A stretch of DNA of 64,000 nt, from assembly GCA_003254925.1 (NCBI GenBank), contig QANZ01049388.1:66265-130264 (forward strand), given 5' to 3'. Below the pieces are notes generated by a model. It saw nothing but the letters and a program-made list of their open reading frames with translations. It did not search any database and was not told the origin of the DNA. This document shows, piece by piece, positions 12,049 to 22,785 of the stretch. The DNA comes from Chamaecrista fasciculata (lineage: Eukaryota > Streptophyta > Magnoliopsida > Fabales > Fabaceae). Numbering within the stretch: position 1 is the stretch's first letter; each line of letters starts with the position of its first letter. Made by a program: the position numbers and the translations under genes.

Positions 12049-12388
12049 ATATTTTGTTTTATATATCTGCTATTGCTCACAATATGCAGCATTTTAGTGA
12101 AACAAATTAGAATAACTTGAGTCAGAGTATACTACAAATGAGGCATTTACAAGTGGTAGAGGTTACGTACAGAGGAATTTACTACTTGTAGGAAAGGGCA
12201 TGTATATATAGTAGTTGATTCGCTTGTATATTGTAGCATGATTAATTATAGATACACTCTCCCTTTAATTTAAAGGGTTTACAACATTTTCATCCACAGA
12301 AACGTAACCCCATGGAAATATGCCACTATTTAGGCTATCGCAAACGCTAAAGTGTTGCTCAAAACTATATGTATGCATTCAGTTTCAC
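12049..12388. other. 3' flank of BSL1-like
   Basis: Probable 3' UTR and spacer of the phosphatase gene. No other feature seen. Confidence 0.4.
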
Positions 12389-12600
12389 ATGAAAATACTT
12401 GTTTTAAACCTTAGAAAGCTATGTTGCCTTTCGTGCCCATTCCTCCAACTTCGTAAACTATTCTCGTCGATTTCTACGGACCAGTTCAAATGGAATTCGA
12501 CAACCAGCGTGATAATCACAAACCCTGTTCTTGTAATCATGGAGTCTTGCTCTACCATGCTCCAATTAAGGCAGATTCAAGCGCACATGACTGGCCTCTT
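12389..12600 (+). pseudogene. PPR protein N-terminal relic
   Basis: From an ATG at 12389 the frame encodes about 70 residues. First comes a basic, Ser/Leu-rich leader like an organelle transit peptide. Then comes VIMESCSTMLQLRQIQAHMT, which matches the first helix pair typical of plant PLS-class PPR proteins (xxxCxTMxQLRQIHAHMI). The match stops at about 12595, where the sequence runs into homopolymer tracts and an assembly gap. No later PPR motif follows, so this is a truncated fragment. Confidence 0.5.
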
Positions 12601-12643
12601 CTTCTGTTTTTTTTTTTTTAAATGTGTTGCTAACCATTTTTGC

Positions 12644-12688
12644 AAAAAAAAAAAAAAAAAANNNNNNAAAAAAAAAAAAAAAAAAAAA
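12644..12688. other. Poly(A) tract with a 6 bp assembly gap
   Basis: Long A-run interrupted by six Ns at 12662-12667. It may be the 3' end of an inserted retro-copy or simply a homopolymer that broke the assembly. Confidence 0.7.
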
Positions 12689-12745
12689 GTTTTCTGCTAC
12701 ATTTTTTGTTTGGAAACAATGGGTATGGGTCACGCCTTATTGTTT

Positions 12746-13164
12746 GAGAAAATTTACTATTTAGTCCTTAAATTTAAATTGAATTAATTAATCAATTTTT
12801 AATAATCAAAATATACTATTTAGTCCCTAAACTATTGTAATTGTCAATAACTTAGTCCCTTAATCTGATTCAGAGATTAGAAAAAAACACAAATTAAGGG
12901 ATCAAATAATGTAAATTTAGTATAATTTCAAGGATTAAAATGTATAAAGTTAGTCCAAATTTAGGACCAAATAGTAATTTTAATGATCAAAAAGTACAAA
13001 ATTAGTTCAAATTTAGGGACTAAATAGTATTAATTTAGTACAAATTAAGGGATTTAGAAATATAAAATTAATTCAAATTCAGCGACCAAATTATGTATTT
13101 CGATTAATTAGGGACTGATTAGTCGACTCGATGTAAATTAAGGGACCAAATAGTAGATTTTCTC
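12746..13164. mobile_element. MITE with GAGAAAAT...ATTTTCTC ends
   Basis: Left end GAGAAAATTTACTATTTAGT is mirrored by the right end CCAAATAGTAGATTTTCTC, giving about 25 bp imperfect inverted termini. The body is AT-rich with repeated 'agggaccaaatag' words. No target duplication is certain. It lies about 270 bp upstream of the BSD-domain gene and could influence its promoter. Confidence 0.65.
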
Positions 13165-13434
13165 TTTTCTTTTTGCACAAGCTAGGGATTATTAGGGATT
13201 ATTCTAATTCAAATCACTCTGGTTAGGAGTTCGGATTCTCTTTCTTCTTCCTCCTCCTCTTCGTCCTACGTCGACCATTCAATCACCATTTTTGCATTGA
13301 ACCACGGTGAAGGAGAATAGGAGATCCTCTTTTATCAATCTGCTTGTTTGATCCTTACGGAAACTCGTATCATCGTTTCTATTAATTTCTTGTTCCACTT
13401 CAATCTCCCTGACCCCTTGATTCCACGATTCCTC

Positions 13435-15000
13435 ATGAATTTCTTCAAATCAGTTTTTGCAGACGACCCTGAGCCTCCTAAATCGGATTCCGCATCTGAA
13501 ACCCCTAAAAACGCGCCAGAAAACGAAGGGCAAGAGGGTCCGGATCGCGATTCATCGCCAATTGAGCCAGATTCAGAAATCAGTCCTAGCACTGATGCCT
13601 CTGCCGCTGGTGGATGGAACTTCGGGGGTCTCATTAGAACATTGACAACCAAATCTGAATCAATTATCGACACGTATCGTCGTGACCTGCAAGAGTTCGG
13701 GATGGGGTTGAAAAAGGAGATCGAGGTTGCTCAGGGCTCTCTGGAAACGGTGGGTCACGCCTTTGACGAGTTTGGAAACACTGTTGTGAAGGGGACGGCT
13801 CAGATCATCTCTCAAGGTAAGGATGTAATACTCGCTGCTAATCTCGAATCTGATTCTGACAAGAGCAATAGTAATAGTAATACCCAGAAGTTCAGTGGCC
13901 AAAATAGCTTAAACTCGAAAGCATATAGTAGGTTTGATGCGCAGGTTCGTGCCATTCAGGGTGATGCTAGTACTTATTGTGAGGAACCCGAGGATTTAAA
14001 TGACTATAACAACTGGAAATCAGAGTTTTCTTTGGAAGGAAAAGCTGACGAAATTGAGGGGTTTCTCAGAGAAAATAATGATATGGAAAGTATCTATAAT
14101 CGAGTTGTTCCAAATACTGTGGATCATGAAACTTTCTGTTATAGGTATTATTATAAAGTTTATAAGCTTAAGAAAGCTGAGGAAGTGAGGGCTAGGCTTG
14201 TAACGAACGTGTCATGGGAAGATGAGGATTTGAGCTGGGATGTTGAGGATGATGATGGTGACAAGGAGTATGAGGGGAAAACTAAATCCGACCTCATGAC
14301 GAATAAGAAGGTAGGTGGTGAAGATGTGGAGAGAAGAGCAGATGCTGAATTGCAAGTTGGGAGCTCATCTACTGGTAATGAGATAGGAACAAAGAGGTCT
14401 AATGTGGAAGATGTGCAGAATTCGGGTGAGAAAGAGTCCACAGGAGAAGAGAAAGACAATTTATTGAGTGGTAAGGAGCTTGAAAACAAGACGGATAAGT
14501 CTGTTGAGGAATCAAAACCTGAGAATACAGAAGTCATTCATCAGATAGGTGATGGAAATGAGGAAAGTATCAAGGAAGCAAGGGGCGACAATGCCCAAAA
14601 ATCTGACAGGGATGACTCTGTCGACGAAAGTGGTCGTGCTGCACAGCATGAAGAAGAATCTCATAAGAATGACCCTGCAGAAGAGTCTGAAGCCAAAGCC
14701 AACAAGACTGAAATTGCAGTAGAATCTGAGGGTAAATCGATAGTGGAAAGGAAGGCTGATGATGGAAAAGATAACAATTCTTCACTGGTTTCAAACCAGC
14801 AATCAGCACAGGAGGAAGAAGACCTTGGGTGGGATGAGATTGAGGATCTTAGTAGTATTGATGAGAAGAAAGCAACTCAGAGTGGTAGCGTAAACAAAGT
14901 TGATTTGCGGAAGCGCCTGAGTGCTGCTGAAGAAGAAGAAGATTTGAGTTGGGATATTGAAGATGATGATGAACCTCATGCAAAGGCTTCAGAAATTTGA
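13435..15000 (+). CDS. BSD-domain protein
   Basis: Single-exon gene of 521 aa starting at the ATG that gives MNFFKSVFADDPEPP; an upstream in-frame extension has no support. The N-terminus is short and amphipathic, followed by an acidic Ser/Pro-rich stretch, then GGWNFGGLIRTLTTKSESII. A BSD domain (named from BTF2, synapse-associated and DOS2-like proteins) covers about residues 193-255, with EFSLEGKADEIEGFLREN and HETFCYRYYYKVYKL; it contains the family's paired aromatic FxxRYYY signature. The C-terminal half is highly acidic and low complexity. Three spaced acidic-tryptophan motifs occur at about 263, 462 and 502 (LSWDVEDDD, LGWDEIEDL, LSWDIEDDD). The exact role of plant members is unclear. 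The frame is intact, so probably functional. Confidence 0.9.
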   Translation: MNFFKSVFADDPEPPKSDSASETPKNAPENEGQEGPDRDSSPIEPDSEISPSTDASAAGGWNFGGLIRTLTTKSESIIDTYRRDLQEFGMGLKKEIEVAQGSLETVGHAFDEFGNTVVKGTAQIISQGKDVILAANLESDSDKSNSNSNTQKFSGQNSLNSKAYSRFDAQVRAIQGDASTYCEEPEDLNDYNNWKSEFSLEGKADEIEGFLRENNDMESIYNRVVPNTVDHETFCYRYYYKVYKLKKAEEVRARLVTNVSWEDEDLSWDVEDDDGDKEYEGKTKSDLMTNKKVGGEDVERRADAELQVGSSSTGNEIGTKRSNVEDVQNSGEKESTGEEKDNLLSGKELENKTDKSVEESKPENTEVIHQIGDGNEESIKEARGDNAQKSDRDDSVDESGRAAQHEEESHKNDPAEESEAKANKTEIAVESEGKSIVERKADDGKDNNSSLVSNQQSAQEEEDLGWDEIEDLSSIDEKKATQSGSVNKVDLRKRLSAAEEEEDLSWDIEDDDEPHAKASEI

Positions 15001-15273
15001 TGCATTGCCTTCTGTTTCCTTCAGTGTATGTCTTAGTTTTATTTTTATCAGAAAAGTTTGCCTCCTTTTTATTTTTTGGTTTTATATTTGTATAAATTAA
15101 TATCAAGGTAATGGTGTCAAATTGTCTTTATGAATGTATGAAACTCAACTGTTTACTCTGATAATATATCTTCCATTGTTTATTCTGTAATTGCATCCAG
15201 TTTGAATCAAAGTGATTAAAACTCCTTCAAATAAAAAATTCTGCTCCAACAAACCTTGATGTTTATATAATCC

Positions 15274-15577
15274 CCCGTTTAATTATATAATCCCCGTTAG
15301 CTAAAAAAACTAAATAGGTATTAATCCCATAAGTTTAAGAGAAGACATTATAACAAATAGAAGGATCAAATAATAGTGTAGAACGAAAGATATTGTGCTA
15401 GAGAAGAGTAGTTATTAGTTCAATTTCTCCCGTTTAATTATATAATCCCCGTTAGCTAAAAAAACTAAATAGGTATTAATCCCATAAGTTTAAGAAAACT
15501 AAATAGGTATTAATCCCATAAGTTTAAGAGAAGACATTATAACAAATAGAAGGATCAAATAATAGTGTAGAACGAAA
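15274..15577. repeat. Local direct duplication of ~115 bp
   Basis: The segment starting CCCGTTTAATTATATAATCC (about 15274-15388) recurs at about 15429-15577. The second copy also has an internal duplication of about 35 bp around 'aggtattaatcccataag'. Nearly identical copies indicate a young event in the 3' flank of the BSD gene. Confidence 0.8.
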
Positions 15578-16088
15578 TATTTATGGCAGAATTCAGAGCA
15601 ACAAATTTTTGCTTTTTCTTCGATATAATGTTGCTAACGGATAATCATGGAAATTAAAATAGCTAATTCTTTACACGCGTTTATAAAACACTAAACAAAG
15701 TGAAAGAAAAACAAAGGCCATGATCCATAGTTGATGATCATAACTATGGATCCTGAAGATGATTTGATTTTGTCTAAAATGAAGATTAACGGAATTAACA
15801 TTCATACAAGACTCTCTACCCTCAAGAAACTCGAGCTATTGACTACTCTATCTTGATTGGCATCCATAAAAACCTATCGTGAACGCCACTAGGATTTACT
15901 CTAAAGTAGAAAAAAGGAAAACCAAAAACGAAAGGAAAAAAAAAATTAAAGAACCAAACTTCTCTATCAGCACCAGGGCCCTGTTTGTACAATAAAATAA
16001 AACTGCTCCACAAGAAATAACTCAGGCACAAAAGCCACCTTGACTGGTATATTTTCAGCTGAACTCGAGGCTTCTTCAAGTTCAAAGC
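15578..16088 (-). other. Probable 3' UTR of the ALKBH10B gene
   Basis: Non-coding sequence directly after the ALKBH10B stop codon on the minus strand. No independent gene is apparent. Confidence 0.4.
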
Positions 16089-19000
16089 TCAAACACTAAT
16101 GGTGGATTCTGAAGACGACTCTGCCATGTGTGATTCAACTGGAGAAGGTAATGCCAAAAGCCGTCCTCTTTGGGCACGTGGTGGAAGATGCTTTGTGGGT
16201 TTTCTGGAAGGCACATTCCAAGGCAAGAATACCCCTGTTCCTTCACGAGGAAGCTTTCGTGGGTTCAAGACCATAGGGGCTAACATCACCATTGGAGCAC
16301 GAAGAATTCCCCATTTGGGCATCATTTCCATAGCTTCATGCCCGCTGAGAGCTCCATTTGACAAAGCGTATGAAGTAGAAACTCCAGGTTGCCAAAGAGT
16401 CATTGCATTTGTCATTGCAGGAGTTGGTGATTGGCATTGATTGGAGTCTGGCCTCACTCTAAAGAACGTGATGCTGATCCTTCTGTTTGGGGATGGACAC
16501 ATTACGTGCCTTGCCATGTCAGCACTGTTTCCTCTCATCACCAAAAGAGAACTGCAAAAGGGAAGGAATTTAATCACTATTCCAACACACAATTTAATTA
16601 TGATTTATGAAGATCGCCGTTATACACTATATGATTAGCTTTAACCAATGTAAAGTAAAAATGATAAAATGAAATAATACATGGACAAAGAAGACAGACA
16701 ATGGTTGGTTTGACTCATCAGCTAAAAAACAAAAACAAAAAAAAAAGTAAGAACGTTTCAAAAGCGTTCAGGCGTTTAATGTTTAAACACTAAATGCTTA
16801 TTCAATGAGGAGGAGAACTTTAAACAGGTAGCTACTGCACTAATGAAGTCACTGTCTGATCCATAATGCAAATTGTCCATTTGCAATACGTTTATTATAT
16901 GAACTCACATAATACTTAATGCATCCCCCTAAGAAGCTCTCCAGGGTCCAATTGTGACTAATAATGCATCCCCAAGTTTTAAACTAGAAAATCAGTCCTA
17001 CTAAAAATCTAACAATAGATGTCTCCAGAAGCAAGAAATGGCAACTAACTTTTATTGTTGAAGGTACTTGATCCTTTGTATCTAGTACTGTAACTAGAAT
17101 CTAAATAACTATATAAGTCGAAAAATATTGACAGAAAATATTTCATATATAAATGTGTGTGTATACCCCTTCTTCAAAGATAGCATGAGCGGCCCTCTGT
17201 AGTTCCCATCATTTTCGCTCATAAGGGTACGCCCGTAAGCCATGGTTGATTCAGAGAGAAGCAGAGTGGACAGAGGTTGGTCCAGGTGAGGCGGTTTCAG
17301 GAATGGCTGCGAATGTTCACCCTAAAAAAATAAAAATTGAACAGCCATTGATAAATAATTGCCATTACGTATAGTAAATTCTTTCGATGCTTAATTGATT
17401 CATATTTCATACAGAGTAGATTGTAAGAGGAGCAAGCAGGATAGGGTAGTGTTTGATACTGACCTCTTCAAAGAAGTTTATGATACAACCGTTTGGCCTT
17501 CTGTACTCTGGAAGTAGTTGCCATTGAATAAGGTGATCAATGACACCTTGGAGAAGAGATGGAATTGGCTCTATATTGCCTGAAAACAACAATAATGTTA
17601 TCAGCATTGTAACATGCTAATACTATTTCAGTTATTTTGTCCTTACTTTTTGCATCCTCCTTTATCCGCCCAAAAATTGGTACACCCAACTGTATCATCT
17701 CTCGTTTGTTCCCCTTCATCTGCTGGTTGAAGAGTATAAAAGTATCACCTACATCAATCCAAGATGATTTTGTCATTATATTTGAACACTAAGGACAATC
17801 GGACAGGTTGCGTTAGTTATTGTCTTGACGTTGAGGAAGCCATAGACAACAAGGACAGAATATATAATGCATTAAAAGTCTGTCACAAAATTGATATATA
17901 CATCTGAATTATCGTCAACTAAATTGAAAGCATTTTGTTGTCTTTTTGTGTGCAAGTCCCTTAATACGGAGACAGTACATATAAAAAGGTCATTTTCAAG
18001 AGAAAAACGAAAAAGAAAAGACAAAAGTGGAGTTTGGTATACCAGAGAGTTCGCCATTCTGGCCAGCAGCATGAATCTCATTGACAAAATCGGTGAGCTT
18101 GGAGAGTTCAGTATCAGTGAAAATGTCCTCATATAGCTTCAATCCTTTCACAACATTCACCTGCCAATTCCAGTCATCTCTCAATCAGCAAGCAATTACC
18201 CTGGTGCTTCTTATTATAAAGAATGTAATTTGAATTCGCGAAAGAAAGCACTTGCCATATGCCCCTTAACTGACTCCTTTGCTTGGAATCCTTTCGTCAA
18301 TTTTATCTGTGACGAACGTCCTTCACATTCTTCATGGTTTGAACATATGGTAACGTTCATCACGTTCCCCTGCGTTTCTTGACTTCCTACCCACCAAACC
18401 AAATACAGAAAATTTTACAACGACAATTAATCAAGTGTCAATTTTTCTGTCAGTCAAAACTCAAAAGTAATTTCTCCAGATTCTAGAGGCTAGACTAGTT
18501 GCGTTGAAATTGGATGTGTCATGAATGACGACACGACGATGGCTAGGCTGACCCACAAACAAGCCTCGTGTCAAACTTAAAACAGTTAGCTCATAAATTA
18601 GTGCAGAGATTGTCAAAAGACTCAAAAGCAACGACCCTTAGCCTTACGCCTTATTAACTATTTATGTATCCAATTGCCCAAACCCTCAAAAATCCATTAA
18701 GGAGATGAAAGTGACACAAGGGAAGCAAGCACGTGACGTACACACGAGCATCTTCGCCGCCTGTACAAGAATCATCGCTCATATCTCTAGGCGTCTATAT
18801 CAACGTCATGCTACTTGCCACTTGCCCAAACAAACCGTAACACCCAATGCAGCCAAACGTTTCTCTAGCTCCACCCCTCGTAGTTCTCAATGACTTAAAC
18901 TAACCTACTAATTACTAAACTCTAGGAAAAATATCAACCACAACCTCTGCTTTTTTCCTATTTTACATTTCGCTCCGCTGCCTTTAATATCATCGCTCTC

Positions 19001-20026
19001 ACTATGTTTAAAATAACAATACTTAATTATATTTTACTGTCCGAAAAAATTATATCCATGGTCATTTCTGCTTTTTGCAAAAATTGATATCTTAATTGAA
19101 AAAATATCAAAAAACAACATTGAAACCGTCCTGTATGGACTCCATATTTTTTGTATTTCTTCCTAAAAATTATGTTTAATCATTCTTAATAAATAAAATA
19201 CTCTAAATCCAAAGTTGGCCTAAAAAATATGTGGTAACTACTACTATCATTGCGCAACAGAACGTTGACTTCAATAGAAGAGGAATGTAAAAAAAAAAAA
19301 AAAAAAAAAANATCAAACAAATCTTTTCAAGTTTCAACGCTTTTTTTTTTTGGTAATTTTATATCGGAAATATTGAAAAAAATAACTTCCAAAACCACCT
19401 TCATGACTCATGAGTGAATTCCCTGGTTGCCAGTAAACGAAACATCAAGATACAAAAATAATAACAAAACAAAATGCGAGAAGAAAGAAAAGAAAAGAGA
19501 AAACAGAACTCGCTCTGTAATTACCTGAATCGGTAATTTCACTGTCAGGTGAATCATACTCTTCAGCACCTTCATCGCCGCCAATAGTTCCAATGCTTTC
19601 CATCCCTTTCTCTTCGATTTTCTCGTCCTGATCTTCAATCCTCCTCTCTTCTTCGCCGATTTCCTTAGGCTCTGCCTTCCTCTCCGCCACTTTCCGGAGC
19701 TCCACGGTTACATCAGCTATGGAGTGATACTTCTGCATCTGGAGCACCGGGATCCAGTTGAGCCTCCGGCGATGAATTGCGGCGAAGACGGAGTCGTATT
19801 CGGAGGCGCCACCGTCACCGCCACCGCAGGCAGCGAGTTGAGCCAAGTGGCCACAGAGGGCGTCGATTATGGCGTTGGCCGCCGCGAACTCGCCGCGGAA
19901 CCAGGAAATGATGGCGTCCCTGGCGAAGGAGTCAGACACCACGAGCGGCGGCGATTGCATCGGCAGCATTGTCGGAGGAACACGATCGATCGTCGGCGAT
20001 GCAGGGGCAGCAGGCGCCATCGGCAT
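16089..20026 (-). CDS. ALKBH10B: RNA N6-methyladenosine demethylase, ALKBH10B type
   Basis: ALKBH10B is a plant AlkB-family 2-oxoglutarate/Fe(II) dioxygenase that removes m6A from mRNA. Seven exons on the minus strand join in frame to 528 aa: 20026-19525, 18386-18256, 18160-18043, 17748-17647, 17579-17464, 17321-17167, 16551-16089. The start is the ATG giving MPMAPAAPASP. Exon 1 carries the family signature ISWFRGEFAAANAIIDALCG and RRRLNWIPVLQMQKYHSIAD. The catalytic fold follows: GEHSQPFLKPPHLDQPLSTL gives the HxD pair (about H335, D337), the distal histidine is about H390 in MARHVMCPSPNRR, and the 2OG-binding Arg is about R399. A Pro-rich C-terminus follows. The second intron begins with GC (18255-18254), and no in-frame GT donor exists nearby. 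All key residues are present, so the gene looks functional. Confidence 0.93.
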
Positions 20027-20245
20027 ATGAATCAATCAGATCAATAATAATTGAGAATCGAGATTTGCGAATTGCGGATGAACAGTGACGAGAAAAACGA
20101 AGGAGTTGGCTTAATTGGTAGAAAGAGTGAGCGAAAGAGAGAAGAGAAGAGAGTAACAGAGAGAGGTTTGGTGATGGTGTTTCACATGGAGATGGAGGGG
20201 TTTAAGGAGAGAGAAAGAGTTATTAAAATAGGAGAAAATTAAAAA

Positions 20246-20261
20246 ATATTTATATATATGG
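20246..20261 (-). promoter_or_regulatory. TATA-box region of ALKBH10B
   Basis: On the minus strand CATATATATAAATAT lies about 220 bp upstream of the ATG. It is followed by a pyrimidine-rich leader (CT repeats between 20100 and 20215), the usual arrangement of plant core promoters. Confidence 0.5.
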
Positions 20262-21360
20262 AAAATGGGAAATGGTAGGGTGTGGTGGCGAACCCGTGTG
20301 CAGATGACGTGGCAGAATTAGAACTGGAAAAAGTGGAAAATGAATTGGAAACGAAGGTTTGGTTGAATAAGAGCCTCACGAGGATGGTTAGGAAGAAGAA
20401 GGCAAGTACAGTAGAGAGGTAGACGTAGAGAAGACAACTACGAGGGCCTTACCTAAATGGGTTTATGGGCCTAGCTATTTCCTTTTCCTACTTTTCTTTG
20501 TTTTTTCAGGTAATCATTTTTATTAATTAGGTTGGTTTAAAAAGTAGTATTACCATATTGACTGATTTGCGACACGTGGGGATTTTCGGCCAGGGGAAGC
20601 TCCATGCATAATGGAACAGAACGAAATATATAATATTTTTGGCTACTTGAGTGAACTGACAAATTCAATTCATGTTTAGCGATCGATAAAATTATATTTA
20701 TATATTTTACAGTTAATAAATTAAATGACATAAAAAATGGTAGAAAATAATAAAGCAGACAATCATATTTGTTGTTCTTTTGGTGACCGTCATTAGTCAT
20801 TACTCCTGACTTGTGGTTAAAGGCAGCTATAAACATGCATGTACACTTCCTTGGCGAATACTTCATGAAAGTACATTATTATTTTCTTAAAATGTTAATT
20901 AAATTGCCAATTCATTCAACCAATTACTTGATATATAATAATTCGATCGTAAAATTATATATATAATTGGCATAAGAAGAATAATCATTATTATATAATA
21001 TTTATTGAAAGGAAATTAAAGGGGCGTGATTATTGATTATTTTATTAAAGCAGCCTTGGAGTGATGATGAACTTTAGAATAAACTATATAGTGAGAGAAG
21101 CCAAAAAAATGAGATGGCGGAATAATAGTAAAGGGCATGTGTGTGGGTCCCAGTGGGAATAGAAGCATTATTCAGAGGCAGCCGTGGGTGGTGAGGTTGG
21201 GGGTGGGGACCACCGAACGGGAAGCTCCATTGTTGGCAAGAAGCATCGCGGAGCAGGAAGAACAAGGCAAGTCCTCGTGGGATCCACAAAACTATAATGT
21301 CATGGTGTTACAAACTGTTAATGTTATGTAATTTATTAGCTAGGTTATGCAATTCTTAAT
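20262..21360. other. Intergenic DNA
   Basis: Distal ALKBH10B upstream region. AT-rich with no exon, RNA gene or clear repeat termini recognised. GC-rich purine-biased sequence at 21130-21290 has no convincing protein match. Confidence 0.4.
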
Positions 21361-21759
21361 GGCCAAAATTCTATTTTAGTCCCTCAGTTATGCTCAGTGT
21401 TTCAAATTGATCCCCCAGTTATTTTTCATTCCATATTGGTCCCTCAATTATGCAAAATTTGACAAAGTTGATCCCTCTAACAGTTTTCATCAATTTTTCC
21501 GTTAAATAAAAGACAAAATTGATATTTAACTCCTAAAAGTTTAAATTTTTTGCACCAAGGACATTTTTCTCTATAATAGAACCAAAATGTAAGAAAGAAT
21601 AAATACTTGGGGGGTTTTAGTTTATTTTACACAAAAAAAAAACAATCTCTTCTCTCTATCTCGTCTCTCTCTCTCTCTTGTTAAACCCCACTCCGATGAT
21701 AACTTCACCGGAATCGGAGTTCGAATCGNTATATATAAAATATCTTCAAAATAATTATA

Positions 21760-21957
21760 TTTATAAAATTTTAAAAAAATTTTAAAAATATGCGGGTGGC
21801 CCGCGGGCCAGCCCGCCCTTACCCGTTTAGCCCGCGTGCTAAACAGGCCACCCCATATAGGCCTGTTTTTTAAACGGGCCTATTTTTTGAGGCCCAAGCC
21901 CGCCCATTTAGCGGGCGGCCGGGCCCACGGGCCTAGGACCATTTTGACATCCCTACT
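21760..21957. mobile_element. Nested hAT-like MITE fragment
   Basis: GC-rich block with repeated 'cgggcc' words ending in CCATTTTGACATCCCTAC, the complement of the GTAGGGATGTCAAAATGG end seen in plant hAT non-autonomous elements. The left boundary is unclear. It lies inside the long-TIR element and so inserted into it or was captured with it. Confidence 0.5.
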
Positions 21958-22454
21958 TGTCGTTTTAAGTTCAGGCGTGTGCGCGTGTCACTAATCACAA
22001 CAAATTAGCAACACACATTCATTTAGTTCTCTCGATCATCAATCAATAGCATAAACAAATTAATCAAATCACGAAGAATTAATTAAATAGAACGGAAGAA
22101 TAATTAAAAGGTCGAAGACGAACCAGTTCGCTTGATAGGAACATGATATGAGGGCTGAGATTCTAACAACGACGCGCCTTCACTTCCCCCCATGGCCGCC
22201 GGAGTACGAGTGATAGATACTTCAGTCGTCGCCGACGCCGCTCGATGGATTGATGATTTATTTGAGTTATTGCGATTGCGAGAAAATGGAGAGAGTTTCT
22301 GCGTTTGGCGATCTTGGCGCCGAAGGGGAGAGAGGAGAGGGATTGGAGAGAGAAAGCGTTAGTGAGGAGATGGTATTGGAGGAGAGAGAGAGGGAGGTGG
22401 TCGATTTCTCCAAAGGCGAATTCGGAGGGAGCGAAGACAGTGAAGGAATGTGTC

Positions 22455-22455
<1 letters not shown>

Positions 22456-22497
<42 letters not shown>
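22456..22497. repeat. (GA)n microsatellite
   Basis: About 20 GA units, lying just inside the right arm of the long-TIR element. Confidence 0.95.
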
Positions 22498-22500
<3 letters not shown>

Positions 22501-22785
22501 GTTGTGTTTTTTTGTGTAAAATAAATTAAAACCCCCCAAATATTTCTTCTTTCTTACATTTTGGTTCTTATATATAGAAAAAGGTCCTTAATGCAAAAAA
22601 TTTAAACTTTTAGGAGTTAAATATCAATTTTGTCTTTTTTTTTTAACGGAAAAATGGATGAAAACTGTTAGAGGGACCAACTTTGTCAAATTTTACATAA
22701 CTAGGGGACCAATATGGAATAAAAAATAACTGGGTGACCAATTTGGAACACTGAGTATAACTGAAGGACAAAATAGAACTTTAGG

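Larger units (their letters stand above)
21361..22785. mobile_element. Long-TIR Mutator-like element (GGCCAAA family)
   Basis: Arms of about 300 bp are inverted copies of each other. The left begins GGCCAAAATTCTATTTTAGT and the right ends with its counterpart at about 22785 ('caaaatagaactttagg'). Both arms contain 'gaccaaaatgtaagaaaga'-type words and end inward at TTTTACAC/GTGTAAAA. The interior has no transposase. On the minus strand an ATG near 22193 gives MGGSEGASLLESQPSYHVPI, which looks like a captured first exon with its GC-rich leader. A hAT-like fragment is nested at 21760-21957. No clear TSD. Confidence 0.75.

Noticed and set aside
14160..14537. Minus-strand 125-codon ORF
   Set aside because: Antisense shadow of the BSD-domain gene; Ser-rich composition reflects the acidic codons opposite.
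16099..16440. Plus-strand 113-codon ORF
   Set aside because: Antisense shadow of the last ALKBH10B exon.
21074..21331. Opposing short ORFs in a GC-rich patch
   Set aside because: No splice sites, conserved motif or family match; composition alone is not enough.
22250..22529. 89-codon Glu/Arg-rich ORF
   Set aside because: Driven by GA repeats within a transposon; no family resemblance.
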